Source: Aedes albopictus
Taxonomy: Eukaryota; Arthropoda; Insecta; Diptera; Culicidae
Assembly: GCF_035046485.1 (NCBI RefSeq)
Contig: NC_085137.1
Span: 5,805,977 to 5,869,976 of the forward strand
Direction: 5' to 3'
Length of the DNA stretch: 64,000 bases
Shown here: positions 10,605-19,925 of the stretch, piece after piece
Position numbering within the stretch: the stretch's first letter is position 1
How the letters are laid out: each line of letters begins with the position of its first letter
Notes under the pieces: generated by a model
The model's input: only the letters and a program-made list of their open reading frames with translations
What the model was told of the DNA's origin: nothing
The model's database searches: none
Translations under genes and position numbers: made by a program

Positions 10605-11663
10605 ATGGCGGACATCGTAGATCACAGCGACCACAGCGGCAGCGGAGCTTTCAGCGGAAAGGAAAAGATCACCGAACTTCTCAACCGACGACACAAGGAA
10701 CGCGAGATACAGATCCAGGCGGCCAAACTCGAACGCCAGAAGGATGCCGACGAAACGGAAGCCATCCAATACTTCGAAGCATCCTTCGAGGAAAAACTTA
10801 AACTAATCAGGGACAGGCTGGAAGCGGTAACCGGAAGCGATTCGAAGGCTCAGGTTTTCGCCGAGGTTCAGAACGAGATCTATGATTTGCAGCGGTATCT
10901 GTCCACGTCGACGTTTTTCCTGCACGAGTATAAGATCAAAGTGTGTCAGAATGCCATCAACGAGGTGTGTAAGAAGCTGGATACGCTGAAGAATGAACTG
11001 ATTCCGAAAAAGAAGTTCGGCTTCAAAAGTAAGAAAACGGTGAAAATCAATCAGGATGGAAAAGATACCATGGACAAGATCGGAACAGGGGCTGATTGCG
11101 AAGAAGGGGATCGGATGAAGTGGACATTTTCCAACCGGAAAAATGAGCTCATCATACTTCCCCGGGCCATGGTTGATGATCAAACCGTAACGGCAACGAA
11201 TCTAACGGATTGCATCGTGAAGCTGGAAGGTCACTCCGGATCGTTGCAGTTTTCCAAACTCCAGAATTGCCTAGTCATCTGCGGACCGACCTCGAGATCC
11301 ATATTCTTAGACGATTGCACAAATTGTAAGTTCGTCGTTGCATGTCAGCAACTTCGCTGCCATCGGTCGAAAAATTGTGATCTCTATCTGAAAGTAACAT
11401 CCCGAGCCATCATCGAGGACTGCACCCGAATCCAAGTGGCCCAGTACAATAACTATTACGATGAACTGCAGAGTGACCTAATCAAATCCGGCTTGGACAG
11501 CGACGTTAACAATTGGAACGAACTGGATGACTTCAACTGGCTGGCAACGGATAAACCCTCCCCGAATTGGTCCATCCTAGATCCGGATCAAACTATAACC
11601 GATTGGAACCGCTATCAGGAACAATTTAAACTAAACCATACGCTTTGCGAAACTATTGAATAA
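10605..11663 (+). CDS. Tbcc: Tubulin-binding cofactor C (tubulin-specific chaperone C)
   Basis: Intronless 352-aa protein. TBCC acts in the last step of alpha/beta-tubulin heterodimer folding, where with cofactors D and E it stimulates GTP hydrolysis by tubulin and releases the dimer in the cytosol. Residues 18-130 are charged and helical (an EKITELLNRRHKEREIQIQ-like start), matching the spectrin-like N-terminal domain. A Lys-rich linker covers about 134-155. Residues 172-290 form the beta-helical TBCC domain, with repeats such as LTDCIVKLEGHSG and LQNCLVICGPTS. The arginine finger used for GAP activity is visible as QQLRCHRSKNCD, with Arg251 in the QxR position. The ATG is preceded by CAAAC. 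Length is close to that of animal TBCC (~346 aa). AATAAA overlaps the stop codon, and the next gene is convergent, so the 3' UTR must be very short. Confidence 0.95.
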   Translation: MADIVDHSDHSGSGAFSGKEKITELLNRRHKEREIQIQAAKLERQKDADETEAIQYFEASFEEKLKLIRDRLEAVTGSDSKAQVFAEVQNEIYDLQRYLSTSTFFLHEYKIKVCQNAINEVCKKLDTLKNELIPKKKFGFKSKKTVKINQDGKDTMDKIGTGADCEEGDRMKWTFSNRKNELIILPRAMVDDQTVTATNLTDCIVKLEGHSGSLQFSKLQNCLVICGPTSRSIFLDDCTNCKFVVACQQLRCHRSKNCDLYLKVTSRAIIEDCTRIQVAQYNNYYDELQSDLIKSGLDSDVNNWNELDDFNWLATDKPSPNWSILDPDQTITDWNRYQEQFKLNHTLCETIE

Positions 11664-11664
11664 A
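11659..11664 (+). promoter_or_regulatory. AATAAA polyadenylation signal overlapping the TBCC stop codon
   Basis: The last codon GAA, the stop TAA and the next A spell AATAAA. No other canonical signal was seen before the convergent ATPsyn-g gene, so cleavage is expected within ~10-30 nt of the stop. Confidence 0.5.
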
Positions 11665-11805
11665 AACTCCGCTTGCTTAATTTTTAGAATAGTAATTATT
11701 TATCGACTCGAATCGCTTACAAGATCCACGAAATCCCTTCGATGATTCTCACTGATCCGAACAACATTCCTCCCTAGCACTATCCGATGGCTGCTCGCTC
11801 AGACC

Positions 11806-12220
11806 TTAGACCTCATAACCGACCAGGTGGCGCTTGCCGATGCACTCGCCAACGTAGAACCAGAAGCAAACCTCGGCGGTGACCAGGGTGTTCAGCCAGG
11901 CTTCCTTCACGGTCAGGTTCTTCCAGGCTCCGGTGCGGGCTCCCGAGACGATGCGGGCGATTCCGTCGCGGATGGCCGGGATGTCTGCGGGGGTGGGTGG
12001 CGTCAGTTCAACCTTGGCGTACTTCATGAAAACGTTGAACTTGGGCCGAGCGTTGGTCAGCAGCGCTGGAAGTGGAATTTATTTAGGATTGTAAATTATG
12101 TAACCCAAGTTCACCAGAGAGGAGCGGCCATTGAAAACAGGCGAGGAAGACACTAATGCTGGACACTCGGTGATACTTACTCGACACCAGCGAGGAACCC
12201 TTTGCTGCGAGAGAAGCCAT
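11806..12220 (-). CDS. ATPsynG: Mitochondrial ATP synthase subunit g (F0 sector)
   Basis: Two coding exons: 12220-12181 (ATG, starting MASLAAKGSSLV) and 12065-11806, joined over a 115-bp GT-AG intron (12066-12180), give 99 aa, the usual size. A further 66-bp intron in the 5' UTR (12237-12302) has good splice sites. Subunit g is a small inner-membrane protein of the ATP synthase peripheral/dimerisation region and works with subunit e. Visible family features are KYAKVELTPPTPADIPAI, GAWKNLTVKEAWLNTL, and a single C-terminal membrane helix (TAEVCFWFYVGECIGKR) carrying the GxxxG-like face. The sequence closely resembles the dipteran protein. It is convergent with TBCC, with ~140 bp between the two stop codons. 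An AATAAT near 11695 on this strand is a possible weak poly(A) signal, so the two 3' UTRs may meet or overlap. Confidence 0.95.
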
Positions 12221-12544
12221 CGTAAGATTGTTGAATCTGATGAAAAATTGAAGAATAAAAGGTTAAAAACAATAAAAATTCAGCACTTTTGCGGTAACTT
12301 ACGTTTTTGGTCTGTCGTTTTCCTAGCTCCAAAACCAGCACGAAGTTTCTGACGTAAAGTTCCCGCACCACTGACAGATCTCACACGAAATGCACTGAAC
12401 TGAAAATGATATGTCGACTTCAGTCGACGAAACATGTGACGACTGGTGGTGAAAGTGTGAAACTTTGGAATTGGCACAATAAAGCCCGTGCGACCACTAC
12501 ATTTCATTTGATGTACTAAACAGACGCTTTTGCTTATGGGAACG

Positions 12545-12689
12545 TTCAAAAATTACGTCCAACATTTGGGGGAGGGGGGGGGGGTCTACAAAAGTGTGAC
12601 ACTACGTGTATTAGGTATAGGGAAAATGCGTGACAGAGGGGGGAGGGGGGGTCTAGAAATCCCAAAAATTGATGGACGTAATATTTGAA
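12545..12689. mobile_element. Short MITE (TIR TTCAAAAATTACGTCCA)
   Basis: Imperfect terminal inverted repeats TTCAAAAATTACGTCCA and TGGACGTAATATTTGAA, with two G-rich tracts inside (12570-12584 and 12639-12650). It sits ~250 bp upstream of the ATPsyn-g start codon. Confidence 0.7.
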
Positions 12690-12918
12690 TCTTCCCTATC
12701 CACAGAGAACAGACAGACACAGACAAACAGACGTAACACTTGCGAAATTTCAATCGACCACGCTTTTAACGATCATTTTAAATGTTCATAATTGTGGCTT
12801 TCACAACCAGAGGCGCGCGCATCGTTTTTCTATGCGTTTGACGTTTCACACTAGCGCCTTCTGTTGACGATATTGCACAACACAGTGATTTGTGCTACTT
12901 TTCCACCAGATGATGGTA

Positions 12919-14280
12919 CCCAACTAACATTTTCAGCGCTATAAGCTGCAGTCATTTGCTTTCTGTTGTGTAACCATCGAGTAAAAGCAGTCAACGCTGA
13001 ATAAAAGGAAAGCTAGTCAAATATAAATCATAAGCTAATACACGACTGCAAAACAAGCACCATACAGCTACCAAACTCGGTTTTCAGAAATCCATTGCTT
13101 GTCACTGGGGCTGCGTTTACTCCACCCTATTCCAACTCCGGGAGATTTCCCGGAAGATGTGAAAACTTGAACACATCGAATAGGAGTCCCCACTAACAAA
13201 ACAGCTGCTACTATACAGTACAATTCATTATACTGACAAATCCCCAAACCAGCAGCGCTTTAAAGGCCGTTATGCGATTTCATTACGGCTAGAAGCTGTA
13301 ATAAACAAAAACTGTTGGTTTACCAACACGGCTTGCCGGATATAAACACTATTGTCAAAACAAACTTCAAGTGGGATATATAGCTACTACACAAATTCTT
13401 TACAGCTATCCATGTATGCGCTGTGAAATTATTTGGGTTGCTTTTATTGCACTTTAATTCAATGCCGGAAGATTTGCCAGAAGATGTGCAAATCGAGTAA
13501 GAGTCCCAGCCACTACAACAGCTGCTTTTATACAGTACGTTTTGTAATGTTGCCAAAACACAAAACAGCAGCGCTTCGTAGCCGTTTAAAGAACACTCTT
13601 TCAGCTAGAAGCTGTGAAGAAGAATCTGTTGGCGCAACCACACAGCTTGTTCAATGTAAACATTATTGCGTTTGACGTTTCACAAGCTTTTACAGCAAGA
13701 TGAAGTTGGGTAAGGTTTGTTGCGGCACAATTATGAAGCCTTGTCTGGAGTAAAACAAAACGGGCTATTTTCTATGTTATTTATATATAGCGAGGACATC
13801 ATCGGGACCAGTGGATACGGAGATCGGGAGTTCGATTCCAAGTAGTGGCAAGTACTTTAATTATTAAATTTTAAAAGTGATAATTCCAGTTCCACATGTA
13901 TTGCGTCACGGTATCCATAACCTAATTATATTTTTAATTTGGGGATGCCGTAAAACTATTATTTAACAACTGCGAAAAGGCTGAAAAAGCGTCTTCTCAA
14001 GATGTTATTCAGTTAGTGGTTACATATGAGCCGAGAAAAGAGCGATGACTAGGTGGCATAGAAGCTGATCGCACAGCATGTACAAGCTGATTAAGTTCGC
14101 CAGATTCATTGGTATAGGGCTTGCATAGAAGCTTCCGTCCATATGTACAACACAGTAACTCAACATCAAGCCGTATTAAGAACGCTTTTTTTTTTTTCTC
14201 TCCCTTTATGGCACAGACCTACTGGTCCATATCGAAGAACGCTTTGTTGACGTTTACATTCACAATAAATGTTAGTTGGG
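12919..14280. mobile_element. 1.36-kb TA-flanked DNA element (TIR CCCAACTAACATTT) inside MITE B
   Basis: 14-bp terminal inverted repeats CCCAACTAACATTT ... AAATGTTAGTTGGG, flanked by TA at 12917-12918 and 14281-14282. No transposase was seen. The interior holds two diverged direct repeats (13115-13385 and 13438-13680, sharing ACAGCTGCT..TATACAGTAC and CAGCAGCGCTT), a weak tRNA box-B-like string (GGGAGTTCGATTCC near 13827), and a T-homopolymer near 14191. Confidence 0.75.
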
Positions 14281-14329
14281 TAGTGTGAACTGGGCGATGG
14301 ATTTCCATGAAAATCGTTCAAGGTGTTAC

Positions 14330-14592
14330 CACAGACAAACAGACGTAACGCTTGCGAAATTTCCATCGACCATGCATTTAACGATCATTTTAAATTTTCA
14401 AAGTTATGACTTTCACAACCAGAGGCGCGCGCATCGTTTTTCTATGCGTTTGACGTTTCACATTAGCGCTTTCTGTTGACGATATTGCACAACACAGAGA
14501 CTCGTGCAACTTTTCCACCAGGTGATGGTGGTGTGAACTGGGCGATGGATTTCCATGAAAATCGTTCAAGGTGTTACGTCTGTTTGTCTGTG
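14330..14592. mobile_element. MITE family B, inner intact copy
   Basis: Full-length copy from CACAGACAAACAG to CTGTTTGTCTGTG, flanked by GTGTTAC on both sides (7 bp, or 8 bp GGTGTTAC if the last G is counted as duplicated). The target was the right terminal repeat of the outer family-B copy. Confidence 0.8.
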
Positions 14593-14613
14593 GTGTTACG
14601 TCTGTTTGTCTGT

Positions 14614-15660
14614 GGCGCTAGTGTGAAACGTCAAACGCAAAGAAAAGCGATGATCGTGTGTGGTGGCGCCTCTGGTTGTGAAGTCTACAACCACAGACAA
14701 ACAGACGTAACACTTCGAACAATTTTCGATTCAAATCATAGTCACGGAAACATATTCGCCCAATGCTAAAAGAACTAAGTTTGGCCGACCATCAACTAGG
14801 TGGCGGTAGTGAGCAAACATCAAACTCGAACATAAACGATGCGAGCACCACAGGTGGGCAGTTGGCCACCTATCAAATTTTGAAAAAGACCGGTCAATCG
14901 ATGTACGATAGGAATTATCAGAGTGTTACGTCTGTTTGTCTGTGCTACAACTATGAAGATTCAAAATTATCGTTAAAAAAGTGGTCGATGGAAATTTCGC
15001 AAGTGTTCCGTCTGTTTGGCTGTGGTTGTGGCTTTCACAACCGGAGGCGCGCGCATTGATTGATGCACAAAGCGAAAAGAAGAAGTTTTGACATCCAAGC
15101 GGTGTGCCGTCGATTAGATCCTCGTCGCTGATTGGTCGATGGATGTAAACGGCACACCGCTTGGATGTCAAAACTTTTCTTCTTACCGCTTGGTGCATCA
15201 ATCAATAGTTTTTATTTGCGTTTGACGTTTCACACTAGCACCTTTTTCACAGACAAACAGACGTAACACTTGCGAAATTTCCATCCACCACGCTTTTAAC
15301 GATGGCGCGTGCCTCTGGTTGTGAAAGCCACAACTATAAAAATTTAAAATTTTTCATAGTTGTGGCTTTCACAACCAGAGGCACGCGCATCGTTTTTCTA
15401 TGCGTTTGACGTTTCACACTAGCGCCTTCTGTTGACGATATTGCACAACACAGTGATGCGTGCAACTTTTCCACCAGATGATGGTAGTGTGAACTGGGCG
15501 ATGGATTTCCATGAAAATCTTTCAAGGTGTTACGTCTGTTTGTCTGTGACTTTTTGTTGACGATATTGCGCAACGCAGAGCTTCGTGAAACATTTCTACC
15601 AGATGTTAGTGTGAACTGGGCGATGGGTATTACGTCTGTTAGTCTGTGAATAAATTATTG
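14614..15660. repeat. Cluster of rearranged MITE B copies
   Basis: Partial and inverted copies of family B follow one another. There are terminus motifs CACAGACAAACAGACG or its complement near 14692, 14925, 15250, 15530 and 15625, and GCGTTTGACGTTTCACACTA blocks near 15218 and 15400. 15305-15395 is a palindrome formed by two copies meeting head to head (around CACAACTATAAAAATTT). No host gene is seen. Confidence 0.75.
15055..15206. mobile_element. ~150-bp palindromic insertion in a MITE B copy
   Basis: Inverted repeats ATTGATTGATGCAC...GTGCATCAATCAAT, with arms that also contain AAGTTTTGACATCCAAGCGG, then TGTGCCGT, and their complement, around a short centre. It interrupts family B between GGCGCGCGCAT and the TTTTT..TGCGTTTGACG block that is contiguous in other copies. 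Confidence 0.75.
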
Positions 15661-18290
15661 AAAAGATTCATAGAGAAATTTTTGAAGGAATCACTACAGG
15701 AATTCCTGGAGCAATCCCTGAAAGAACTGGTGGAGCAATCTCTGAAGGAATTCCTGGAGAAATCCCTAGAGAAATTCCTGCAAGTATGCCTGTAGTAAGC
15801 CCTGTAGGAATCCCAAAGGGAATTTCTGGAAGTATACCTGGATGAATCCTTAGAGCAATTATGAGAAAAATCCCTGGAGAAATTTCTGAAGAAATCGCTT
15901 GAGGAATCCCGGGAGGAATTCCAAGCAAAATTTTTAGAGGAATCCTTAGAGGAATCAAATATTATGAATTACTACTTAAAAATGCTTGGAGAAATTTTTG
16001 GACGAATTCCTGGAGGAATCCCTAGAGGAATTCTTGGAGAAATCCCTGGAGGAATTTCTGAAGGAATAATTGGATGATTTTTTGGATGCATCCCTGGAGA
16101 AATTCCTGGATAACTTCCTAGATGAATTCCTGCTGAAATCTTGAGAGAAATTCTGGGAGAGTCTTCTGGAAGAAATCCGGAGCAATCCCTAGATGAATTC
16201 CTAGAGAAATCCCTGGATCAATCCGTGGGGGAATTCCTAAAGTTACATCTGAAGGAAACCCTGTGAAGAAATCCGTGGAGTAATTCTAGGAAAATTCCTG
16301 GAGCACTAACTGCAGAACTTCCTGAATGAATTCCTTGTGCAAACCTTGGGAGAAATCTTAAAGGAATCCCTGGAGGATTCCCAAGCGGAATTCGGGGAGG
16401 AATTCGTGGAGAAATTCCTGAAAAAACTTCTTGAGAAATTTCTGGAGAAATCCTTGGGGAAATTTCTGGAGAAATTCTTGGAAAAAACCCTGAATGAAAT
16501 TCTGCGGGCATTCCTGGAGGAATCCCTGAATCAATTTCTGGAGGAACATCACGAGCATTGCCTGCAGAAACTTCTAGAGAAATTCCTGGAGAAATGCTTA
16601 GAGGATTTTTTGGGATACTTCCGAGGAACTGAATCAATTCCTAGAGGAATCTCTAGAGGAATTCTGGAGCGAATCCTTTGAGAAATTTCTGAAGAAATTC
16701 CTAGAGGAAAACTCCGGGAGAAATTTCTGGGAGATTTCTGGGAAAATCCTTGGAGGATTTCCGGGGGACATAGCCGTTTTAATTTCTAAAAGAATTTCTG
16801 GAGAAATTTCTGAAGGAATCCCTGAAGGAATTTCTGAAGGAATTCCTGAAGAAAATTCTGTAGAATTTTTAATGATATTCCTGCAGGAATGCCTGCATAA
16901 AATCCATGAGGAATCCCTAGAAAAATCTAAGGAGGAATTTCTGGAGGATTTTCTCAAAGAATCCCTGGAGAGTTATCAGGTAGAATCCCTGAAAGAATTG
17001 CTGAAGGAATCCCTGATGGAATCTCTGGAGGAATCTCACCCACAACGCCTAAGAAATCTAACTAGGCGCGGGCTGCACATGGGGTTGTGTTTAGGCATTG
17101 CACCTCCCCGAGGCGACTCTAATGAGTTTTAAACAGCCTCCGCGTCTAAACTGAATGGATTACCATTGCATGACTCGTTAAGACGATTACCGAACTACCC
17201 TAGAGGAATCTCTAGAGGAATTACTGGACGAATCCCTGTAGAAATTCACAGAGGAATCCTGGAACAATTGTTGAAGGAATGGGGCACGTTCGGTGTAGTA
17301 CTAGATTTGTAGTAATGAGCTGAATTTTAGTATGGTGAGAAGGTCAATTCTCCGTTTCTTAGGGAAGGAAGGGAAGGAATCATAATACCCACGCTTTTTG
17401 TACCATTTCACTGCAGAAACGGAGAATTGGCCTTCTCACCATACTAAAATTCAGCTCATTACTACAAATCTAGTACTTCACCGATCTGTCCTATTGCTGG
17501 AAGAATCTCTTGATGAGTTCCTGGAGGTATCCCAGGAAGAAATCCAAGAGTCAATTCCTGAGTGAATTCCAGGATGAGATTCTGAAGAAATCCCAGAAGG
17601 AAATACTGAAGAAATAACTGAAATTCGTGAGAAAACCTAAAGGAATCCTAAAACAACGTGAAGGAACGCTTGGAGGAATCCTTGAAGCAGTTCCTGAAGG
17701 AATCCCTGGAAGAGTTCCTAAAGAAACCCCAGGAGGAATCTCGGAAGCAATCCCAAGAGGAATTCCTAAGGGAATATCTAAACAGTCGAGTCAAGTACAA
17801 GACACTGAAGACGACCTTACAGTTGAGGTCGAAATACGTATCTGTCAAAGGATGCAAATTCTTAGTGGAATTCAAAGGAACAGTACTTAACACGATTTTC
17901 TTTTTACTTATCTAAACAGTTCCTGGAGGAGTTTCTGAAAGAATTCCAGAAGGAATTTCTGAAAGTTTCCCATGAAGAGTTCTTGGAGGCATTGAAAAAA
18001 AAAATACCGGAAGTTATTCCTGAAAGAATCATAGAAGGAACTCCCGGGTGAATCCCTGGAGGAAATCTGAAGAAATCCATGTCTGCAGTAATTTCTAGAT
18101 GAATAACTGAAGGAAAAATTTGATGGACTCCTAAAGGAATTTTTTGAACACTTTTTATTAACAATTCCTGGATTAAATTTTGAATAATCTCTAGTAAAAT
18201 TTTCTGGAAGAATTCCTGGAAGATATTCCTGCAGAACTACTTCGAATAATTGCAGATGGAATCGCGAAAAAAAAAACCTGAATGTACAAG
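15660..18290. repeat. Long degenerate 12-bp minisatellite tract
   Basis: Hundreds of variants of a 12-bp unit (GAATTCCTGGAG, GAATCCCTAGAG, AAATTTCTGGAG and so on) run in near-perfect 12-base phase for stretches such as 16005-16140. On the plus strand it reads as EFLE/KFLE/ESLE repeats and on the minus strand as FSRN/FPGI-like repeats; neither is taken as coding. It is broken by an unrelated ~130-bp island (17040-17170), a TIR element (17289-17485) and a non-repetitive stretch near 17790-17910. Confidence 0.85.
17289..17485. mobile_element. Palindromic MITE family D, full copy
   Basis: Arms of ~65 bp (GTTCGGTGTAGTACTAGATT ... and its complement at the right), including GAATTTTAGTATGGTGAGAA. 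A single arm of the same family is present at 39594-39690, also next to a GGGGCACGTTC / GAACGTGCCCC word. Confidence 0.8.
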
Positions 18291-18296
18291 AAAAAG

Positions 18297-19096
18297 TATG
18301 GTAAGTGGGGGCAGGATGGGTCATCTAAGAAATGGATCCCTATAACTTTCTGAATATAAATCGCATTTCTCTGTATTCTACCACGACTCTCAGATACACT
18401 AGTCAGCTATGATATAAGAGTATAAAAAGGTTATAAAGTTTGAAACCTGCGTCTTGACAAACAATTTTCAAAACATGACCCATCTTGCCCCACCTCATTT
18501 TAACGGGGGCAAGATGGGTCAGCTATTAAAAAACTCGATTTTCCTCCAACAAAAAATACTATATCTTCAAGTTTTTCTCTATACATCTAAGCTTCATAGA
18601 CGTACAGATTACATGAAGAAAGTGTTGAAACATATCGGTAGATTATTCTCAGAACTAGATGATTTTTGTTCGTGTAGCCATAAACGGACTTTGAAAACCT
18701 ATATTTTTTGAAGGAAAATTTAAAAAATATGTTCTCAAATTTTCAGTGCTCTCATCGCTTCGATAATGTAGGTCACAGAATAGCCTTTCCATGAAAAATA
18801 AAACATTTTCAAAAACTATGCAAACATACCGAAAAATTAGGGTGACCCATCTTACCCCGTCTACACAATACACGTAGTCATATGGATTGTATAGCATAAG
18901 GAGTTTAACGAAAAAATATTTTATTTTTTTTTCTGTGCGAGGAACGTATAGAATTTTCAAAACAATATACCACTTTTTTGTGTATCCCCGTCGTTCATCT
19001 GGGAAAATTATTGAAAGATTCAAAACTTATATTGTGCGATTGAAAACGGTACTGACCCATCTTGCCCCCTGACCCATCTTGCCCCCACATACCATA
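18297..19096. mobile_element. MITE family E (TIR TGGTAWGTGGGGGCARGATG)
   Basis: Inverted termini TATGGTAAGTGGGGGCAGGA and its near complement TCTTGCCCCCACATACCATA. The subterminal motif GGGGCAAGATGGGTCA recurs inside in both orientations (18479-18495, 18507-18523, 18842-18860, 19050-19085). The interior has short frames only and no transposase. Confidence 0.8.
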
Positions 19097-19760
19097 TATA
19101 CGATATCTCCAATGTTTTTATGATTTATGATATTTTTTCACAAGAATAGTTCGGATTATTAACAATATTATCTACTACCTTCTAGCATTTCTATATTTAT
19201 ATAAGAAAATGGAATAAGTTTCCTCATGTCCTTAGTGCATAATAACGCTGAAAATATATAGCCTCAAAAACAGGGTTAAAGAATGTCAAAGAAATGTCAT
19301 GGAAAAATGCCCTAATTCCATCATTTACATAATGTGCAAATCGTGTACAGTAACTACATAAACTTTCAATAGTGTTGGTTAGTTATTTCAAAAAATGTTC
19401 ATACAGCCAAAAGAATTGTTATATAACAAAATTATATCTTTATGACATTTCCCAACCCTGCTCATGAGCTCAACTTGGTAAAATTCACGGAGTAACATGT
19501 TTTGCTAGTCATAACTCGATAATATCCAAGTGTTTAGACAATATCCAAGTTGCAAAGATGAATCCAACCTTCCAATAAGTGATCTAAAACCGATGTAGAG
19601 CTTCATGCTTCCAAATACAGACCGCGCTTCGGCGTATCTATACATACATAGATTTACACTATAAGATATCGGTATCATCATCATTCTAGCAGCTATACAA
19701 CCATACTTGATGATGATGATGATGATGATGATAGAAAGGGTAAGAATTGGGTTTATATGT
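19097..19760. other. Intergenic, (GAT)n microsatellite at 19708-19732
   Basis: No gene was seen. The only clear structure is about eight GAT units at 19708-19732, close to the left arm of the 19761-19925 hairpin. Confidence 0.5.
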
Positions 19761-19925
19761 ATGGACTTATCCACCGATGAACCGAATTCATCGCGGTCCG
19801 AGAATTTTGACACTAGAGCGGGGTCTGTTCCAATCAGAATCGTCCAATTCTGATTGGAACGGCCCCGCTCTAGTGTCAAAATTCTCGGACCGCGATGAAT
19901 TCGGTTCATCGGTGGATAAGTCCAT
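19761..19925. repeat. Near-perfect 165-bp inverted repeat (long hairpin)
   Basis: Arms of about 78 bp (ATGGACTTATCCACCGATGA ... and its complement ending at 19925) differ by only one or two positions around a loop of a few bases near 19838-19843. The sequence is G+C-richer than its flanks. It may be a foldback transposon; no target duplication was found. Confidence 0.85.

Larger units (their letters stand above)
12718..14614. mobile_element. MITE family B, outer copy split by two later insertions
   Basis: Family B is a ~262-bp element with termini CACAGACAAACAGACGTAAC and its complement. Its interior includes GCGTTTGACGTTTCACACTA and TTTTCCACCAGATGATGG. This copy consists of 12718-12918, 14281-14329 and 14593-14614. 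It is interrupted at a TA by the 12919-14280 element, and near its right terminus by another family-B copy (14330-14592). Removing both restores a sequence collinear with the intact copies at 15440-15500 and 25689-25950. The left boundary abuts CACAGAGAACAGACAGA (12701-12717), a remnant of a related terminus. Confidence 0.8.

Noticed and set aside
10803..11183. 126-codon minus-strand frame opposite TBCC
   Set aside because: Shadow of the TBCC coding sequence.
13795..13860. tRNA-like string with GGGAGTTCGATTCC
   Set aside because: Only a B-box-like match. No A-box at proper spacing and no cloverleaf could be drawn.
15668..17130. Open frames reading as Ile/Pro-, Phe/Ser/Arg- or Leu/Glu-rich repeats
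   Set aside because: They are explained by the 12-bp minisatellite, which keeps phase on both strands. No start context, splice pattern or domain.
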